This document shows, one piece after another, positions 8,029 through 11,238 of a stretch of 11,238 nt of DNA. The position numbers were made by a program, and so were the translations under genes. The DNA comes from Flavobacteriales bacterium. GTDB lineage: Bacteria > Bacteroidota > Bacteroidia > Flavobacteriales > BACL11. The notes below the pieces were generated by a model. That model worked only from the letters and a program-made list of their open reading frames with translations, searched no databases and had not been told where the DNA came from. The DNA lies in assembly GCA_002730985.1 (NCBI GenBank), contig PCBP01000004.1:1-11238 (forward strand), in the 5' to 3' direction. Each line of letters opens with the position of its first letter. The first letter of the stretch is position 1.

Positions 8029-9015
8029 CTACAATAAATTATTTGCAATTAAATATTCTCCAATTTGCACGGTATTTGTAGCGGCCCCTTTTCTTAAATT
8101 GTCAGCAACTATCCAGATGTTTAAGGTGTTACTTTGGGTGAAATCTTTTCTTATCCTTCCTACAAAAACCTCATCTTTTTTATATGTATTGATTGGCATT
8201 GGGTATTTGTTTTTTGAGGGATTATCTAGGACGGTTACTCCGTTCATCTGATTTAGAACAGCTCTAATCTCATCCAAATCAAAATCATGTTCAAAAGTTA
8301 TATTTACACTTTCGGAGTGCCCCCTGCTTACAGGAATCCTTACGGCGGTAGCAATCACATCTATATTTTTATCTAATATTTTCTTTGTTTCATTAGTAAG
8401 CTTCATTTCTTCTTTAGTGTAATGATTGTCGGTAAAATCATCACAATGAGGCAAGACATTTTGAAAAATTTGATGAGGGTATGCCATTTCAGCATCAATC
8501 TTGTTTTTCTCATTTTTTAATTGCTCAACTGCTTTTTTTCCAGTTCCGCTAACAGCTTGATAGGTTGAAACAACGGCTCTTTTTACAACAAACTTTTTAT
8601 GAAGAGGAGCAAGAGCCATTACTAGTTGAATTGTAGAGCAGTTAGGATTGGCAATTATCATATCATTAATTGACAGCCCTTCCCCATTAATTTCTGGAAC
8701 AATTAGCTTGTTTTTAGAGCGCATTCTCCAATAAGAAGAGTTGTCTATTACTTTTACTCCTTTTGCCGCTAATTTTGGAGCCCAAGTTTTTGAAATTTCT
8801 CTGCCAGCTGAAAAAAATGCTAAATCAATATCTCTTTCTAGTAGCTTAGTCAAAGAAATAATCTCATAATTTTTCCCGTCTAAAGAAATTTCCTTTCCGC
8901 AAGATTTCTCTGAAGCAACAGGGATAAATTCTGTAAAAGGAAATTTTCTTTCAGAAAGGACTTCTAACATTTCTCTGCCCACAACACCTGTAACTCCTAC
9001 AATTGCTAATTTCAT
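8029..9015 (-). CDS. asd: Aspartate-semialdehyde dehydrogenase
   Basis: Reduces L-4-aspartyl phosphate to aspartate-4-semialdehyde with NADPH in the cytoplasm, feeding lysine, diaminopimelate, threonine and methionine synthesis. The 328-residue length is normal. The N-terminal Rossmann motif is GVTGVVG (7-13). The active-site cysteine is Cys126 in NPNCSTIQ (123-130), Gln153 in TYQAVSG is the expected substrate contact, and the acid-base histidine is His233 in RGHSES (231-236). DNLRKGAATNTVQI (305-318) is the conserved C-terminal cofactor-side segment. The ATG at 9015 is the only sensible start, with an in-frame TAA two codons upstream. It is first in a two-gene transcript with the sulfotransferase-like gene and is divergent from uvrC. 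Nothing in the sequence suggests loss of function. Confidence 0.97.
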   Translation of the reverse strand: MKLAIVGVTGVVGREMLEVLSERKFPFTEFIPVASEKSCGKEISLDGKNYEIISLTKLLERDIDLAFFSAGREISKTWAPKLAAKGVKVIDNSSYWRMRSKNKLIVPEINGEGLSINDMIIANPNCSTIQLVMALAPLHKKFVVKRAVVSTYQAVSGTGKKAVEQLKNEKNKIDAEMAYPHQIFQNVLPHCDDFTDNHYTKEEMKLTNETKKILDKNIDVIATAVRIPVSRGHSESVNITFEHDFDLDEIRAVLNQMNGVTVLDNPSKNKYPMPINTYKKDEVFVGRIRKDFTQSNTLNIWIVADNLRKGAATNTVQIGEYLIANNLL

Positions 9016-9033
9016 AATTTAAAATAAGGCCTC

Positions 9034-9041
9034 CAAAAATA
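9034..9041 (-). promoter_or_regulatory. Candidate -7 box for asd
   Basis: Read on the minus strand this is TATTTTTG, an exact match to TAnnTTTG, 18 bases before the asd ATG. The implied leader is only about 12 bases. No convincing -33 TTTG is found about 20 bases further upstream, and the region is AT-rich, so a chance match is possible. Confidence 0.3.
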
Positions 9042-9090
9042 CTATATTTAAGCGCTATTAAAAAACACTTTATAGCTTTTCTGTTTTTTT

Positions 9091-9132
9091 CTTGTTTTGG
9101 ACAAGTTATAACTTTATAAACGATTTTTATAA
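9091..9132. repeat. Small inverted repeats in the asd-uvrC intergenic region
   Basis: The 254-base divergent gap (9016-9269) holds no open reading frame or RNA gene that I can support. It contains CTTGT/ACAAG (9091-9095 and 9101-9105, 5-base loop) and TTATAAA/TTTATAA (9114-9120 and 9126-9132, 5-base loop). The palindrome AGCATGCT lies just beyond at 9152-9159. The stems are short and mostly A/T, so they could be operator-like sites, a weak hairpin, or chance in AT-rich DNA. Confidence 0.3.
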
Positions 9133-9175
9133 TGAATAATATTCAAAATATAGCATGCTGATTATATTATAATGT

Positions 9176-9183
9176 TAGTTTTG
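9176..9183 (+). promoter_or_regulatory. Candidate -7 box for uvrC
   Basis: TAGTTTTG matches TAnnTTTG on the plus strand, 86 bases before the uvrC start. No TTTG-like -33 element is found at the expected spacing. It is the best plus-strand candidate I see in the divergent gap, but weakly supported. Confidence 0.25.
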
Positions 9184-9269
9184 AATTAGAAAAATATTTT
9201 AAGGGGCGCTTAACTAGCATAGATACTGCTTGACTTTAAAAAAATACTCGTTAGCTCTAAAGACTTATA

Positions 9270-11012
9270 ATGGCAATTCCTGATCATATAAAAAAAATCA
9301 TAAAAACTATTCCAAGTAGTGCTGGAATTTATCAGTATTATGACAAAAATAGATCTCTACTTTATGTAGGCAAAGCAAAAAACTTAAAAAAACGAGTCTC
9401 TTCGTATTTTACAAAAACTCATGAACACGCAAGAATAAGGGTTCTTGTGGGGAAAATTCAAGAGATAAAATGTGTGCTTGTAACAACTGAAATAGACGCT
9501 CTTCTTCTAGAAAACAACCTTATTAAAAAACATCAGCCAAAATATAATGTAATGCTGAAAGACGGGAAAACATATCCCTGGATATGTATAAGCAATGAAA
9601 AAGTCCCCAGAATATTTCAAACAAGAGATGTGATGAAGAGTGAAGGAGAGTATTTTGGCCCATATGTTTCAACTCATATAGTTAAAACTCTGCTTAATGT
9701 TTGTTCTGATTTGTTTTACAGCTACGGATGGACTCCTGTTTCATATATAAACAGAACTGTTAAATCAAAAAAGGACTTGGCAAACTATCTCTCTATAATT
9801 AACGATATAAGAAATATCTTAAACGGCAATCTTTACTCCCTAATTAATGATTTGAGAAAAAGAATGCGCCTATACGCAAAAAATTTGCAATTTGAAAAAG
9901 CCCAAATAGAAAAAGAAAAAATAAGCATCCTGAAAAAATACCAATCTAAATCTATTATTGTAAGCCCTAAAATAAATAATGTTGATGTTTTTACAATTGT
10001 TTCAGATGAAAATACTGGATTTGTAAATTTTCTTAAAATTACTTCTGGCGCAATTATTCAAACACATGCCTTAGAGCTAAGAAAACAACTTAATGAAAAA
10101 GAAGAAGAGTTATTACGTCTTGCAATTGTTGAGCTAAGGCAAAAATTTAATAGCAATTCAAAAGAAATTTACTGTTCTCACACTATAAAAAACACCTGGG
10201 AAGGCTTAAAGATTACCGTTCCAAAAATTGGAGACAAAAAAAAACTGATTAACTTAAGCCTGCAAAATGCAAAATATATGCTCTTAGATAAAAAAAAGAA
10301 AAAAATAAATAGAGTTGAGCGACTAGAGAAAAAACATGTTTTAAAAAAACTACAAAAAGACCTGCGCCTAAAAGATCTCCCAATAAATATTGAGTGTTTT
10401 GACAATTCAAATCTACAGGGAACAGATGCTGTTGCTGCCTGTGTTGTTTTTAAAAATGCAAAGCCAAGCAAGAAAGATTACCGTCATTTTAATATTAAAA
10501 CTGTTGTCGGTCCAGATGACTTTGCCAGCATGGAAGAGGTTGTTTATAGAAGGTACAATCGGATTTTGAAAGAAGAAAAAACCCTGCCAAATTTAATAAT
10601 AATTGATGGAGGGAAGGGGCAATTAAGTGCCGCGGTAAAAAGTTTAGAAAAATTAAGATTAAGAGGGGTGGTCCCTGTTATTGGGATTGCCAAACGTTTA
10701 GAGGAAATATATTTTCCTAACGATAGTGTTCCGCTGTATTTAGACAAGCGCTCTGAAAGTTTGAAATTAATCCAGCGATTACGAAATGAAGCTCATAGAT
10801 TTGGGATTGCACATCACAGAAAAAAAAGAAGTCAAAATTACCTGTCAACTTCATTAGATAAAATTGACGGAATAGGCATGAAAACAATATCCTTATTAAT
10901 TTCACATTTTGGGTCAATTAAAAAGGTTAACTCCGCAACGAAAAAAGATTTAATACAATTAATTGGAAAAAATAAAACGGATAAAATCTTCCAATTTAAA
11001 CAGTCTAAATAA
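9270..11012 (+). CDS. uvrC: Excinuclease ABC subunit C lacking the Fe-S cysteine segment
   Basis: The nuclease of nucleotide excision repair, which cuts on both sides of a lesion marked by UvrA/UvrB. The 580 residues are slightly short for the family (about 600). The GIY-YIG domain is intact: GIY (19-21), YVG (32-34), Arg42, and catalytic Glu81 in LLLENNLIKKHQPKYN. YFGPY (128-132) follows. The UVR domain that binds UvrB is about 195-230. The RNase H-like 5'-nuclease keeps its acidic and His residues: Asp378 in FDNSN, GPDDF (414-418), Asp446 in IDGGKGQL, and His509. Helix-hairpin-helix segments occupy about 529-580. The odd part is 144-170: the segment that normally carries four cysteines (the CxxxxxxCxxxC-type [4Fe-4S] ligands) is about 20 residues shorter and contains none of them. 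The reading frame is clean throughout, so this is not a simple frameshift. An in-frame TAA at 9258-9260 fixes the ATG. Confidence 0.95.
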   Translation: MAIPDHIKKIIKTIPSSAGIYQYYDKNRSLLYVGKAKNLKKRVSSYFTKTHEHARIRVLVGKIQEIKCVLVTTEIDALLLENNLIKKHQPKYNVMLKDGKTYPWICISNEKVPRIFQTRDVMKSEGEYFGPYVSTHIVKTLLNVCSDLFYSYGWTPVSYINRTVKSKKDLANYLSIINDIRNILNGNLYSLINDLRKRMRLYAKNLQFEKAQIEKEKISILKKYQSKSIIVSPKINNVDVFTIVSDENTGFVNFLKITSGAIIQTHALELRKQLNEKEEELLRLAIVELRQKFNSNSKEIYCSHTIKNTWEGLKITVPKIGDKKKLINLSLQNAKYMLLDKKKKKINRVERLEKKHVLKKLQKDLRLKDLPINIECFDNSNLQGTDAVAACVVFKNAKPSKKDYRHFNIKTVVGPDDFASMEEVVYRRYNRILKEEKTLPNLIIIDGGKGQLSAAVKSLEKLRLRGVVPVIGIAKRLEEIYFPNDSVPLYLDKRSESLKLIQRLRNEAHRFGIAHHRKKRSQNYLSTSLDKIDGIGMKTISLLISHFGSIKKVNSATKKDLIQLIGKNKTDKIFQFKQSK

Positions 11013-11046
11013 TATCCCAATTTCTTTATAAAAATATATAGTTTAG

Positions 11047-11219
11047 CTCGAAAAAGATGGTGAAAAAGGTAATGGTGGTCTAGAGGGCTTTATACATACT
11101 CCTGACTTCATACTAATAGACAAAAACAAACTAGAGGCATTTGTGATGGGACAATTGATAATGAAATAACTAGGGTAATCTACGATATCAAAACTTTAAT
11201 AAACCACACGGCCCTTTAA
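11047..11219 (+). pseudogene. Frameshifted C-terminal remnant of a SCO1/SenC-family copper chaperone gene
   Basis: In one frame, 11047 to about 11130 reads GLEGFIHTPDFILIDKNK at its end, the conserved SCO1 C-terminal region, including the His that serves as a copper ligand in the family. The reading then becomes nonsense, but the next frame from about 11130 continues with RGICDGT and VIYDIKTLI up to TAA at 11217-11219, the usual end of these proteins. A single lost A in the AAA run at 11128-11130 would join the two as KNKTRGICDGT. Upstream, an in-frame TAG (11044-11046) and the uvrC stop at 11012 leave no room for the first three quarters of the protein, including the CxxxC copper site. Intact family members (about 200 residues) act in cytochrome c oxidase assembly. 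This is therefore a truncated, broken gene, not a functional small protein. The family call rests on my recollection of SCO C-termini. Confidence 0.65.
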
Positions 11220-11238
11220 TAAGCGTTTATAACTAAAA

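Noticed and set aside
9114..9132. TTATAAA/TTTATAA hairpin as a rho-independent terminator
   Set aside because: The stem is entirely A/T, there is no U tract behind it, and it lies between divergent genes where no transcript needs to end.
9200..9269. The leader before uvrC, with GGGGCGCTTAACT and similar stretches, considered as a tRNA or riboswitch remnant
   Set aside because: No cloverleaf, T-loop or conserved riboswitch core can be folded by eye, and there is no stable stem.
11047..11169. A short open frame after uvrC that could be called a small gene
   Set aside because: It has no good start codon near its beginning, its end departs from a recognisable SCO1 pattern, and that pattern resumes in another frame, so a broken gene explains it better.

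Overview
The window reads as an AT-rich chromosomal segment (about two thirds A+T by eye) of a member of the Bacteroidota, probably free-living and flavobacteria-like. Three things point there: a secreted CotH-type protein ending in a gliding-motility-associated (type IX secretion, type B) C-terminal domain, the ileS - DksA/TraR-like - lspA gene order, and TAnnTTTG-type promoter boxes with no obvious Shine-Dalgarno sequences.

Layout. Bases 1-2838 (+) hold the 3' part of a large cell-surface or secreted protein: CotH kinase-like domain, InlB-like and tandem beta repeats, PKD domain, T9SS sorting domain. A 91-base gap with a good promoter candidate leads into a compact three-gene (+) operon, 2930-7249: a type 2 isoleucyl-tRNA synthetase, a zinc-less DksA/TraR-like regulator and the lipoprotein signal peptidase LspA, with gaps of only 4 and 5 bases. 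Converging on it, and overlapping the lspA stop by 4 bases, is a two-gene (-) operon, 9015 down to 7246: asd (aspartate-semialdehyde dehydrogenase) followed without a gap by a sulfotransferase-like gene. A 254-base divergent intergenic region separates asd from uvrC (9270-11012, +). Right behind uvrC lies a truncated and frameshifted remnant of a SCO1/SenC-family copper chaperone gene.

The genes are mostly housekeeping (translation, lipoprotein maturation, amino-acid and cell-wall precursor synthesis, DNA repair), and I see no defence system, mobile element, CRISPR array or RNA gene. I found no new multi-gene system. The points worth a second look are single-gene departures from family norms: UvrC has lost the whole cysteine-rich [4Fe-4S] segment; IleRS carries the swapped GIHH form of the HIGH motif, linked to mupirocin hyper-resistance; the DksA-like protein keeps one of four zinc cysteines; the sulfotransferase-like protein lacks the usual P-loop lysine; and the SCO1 remnant is a recent-looking decay event.
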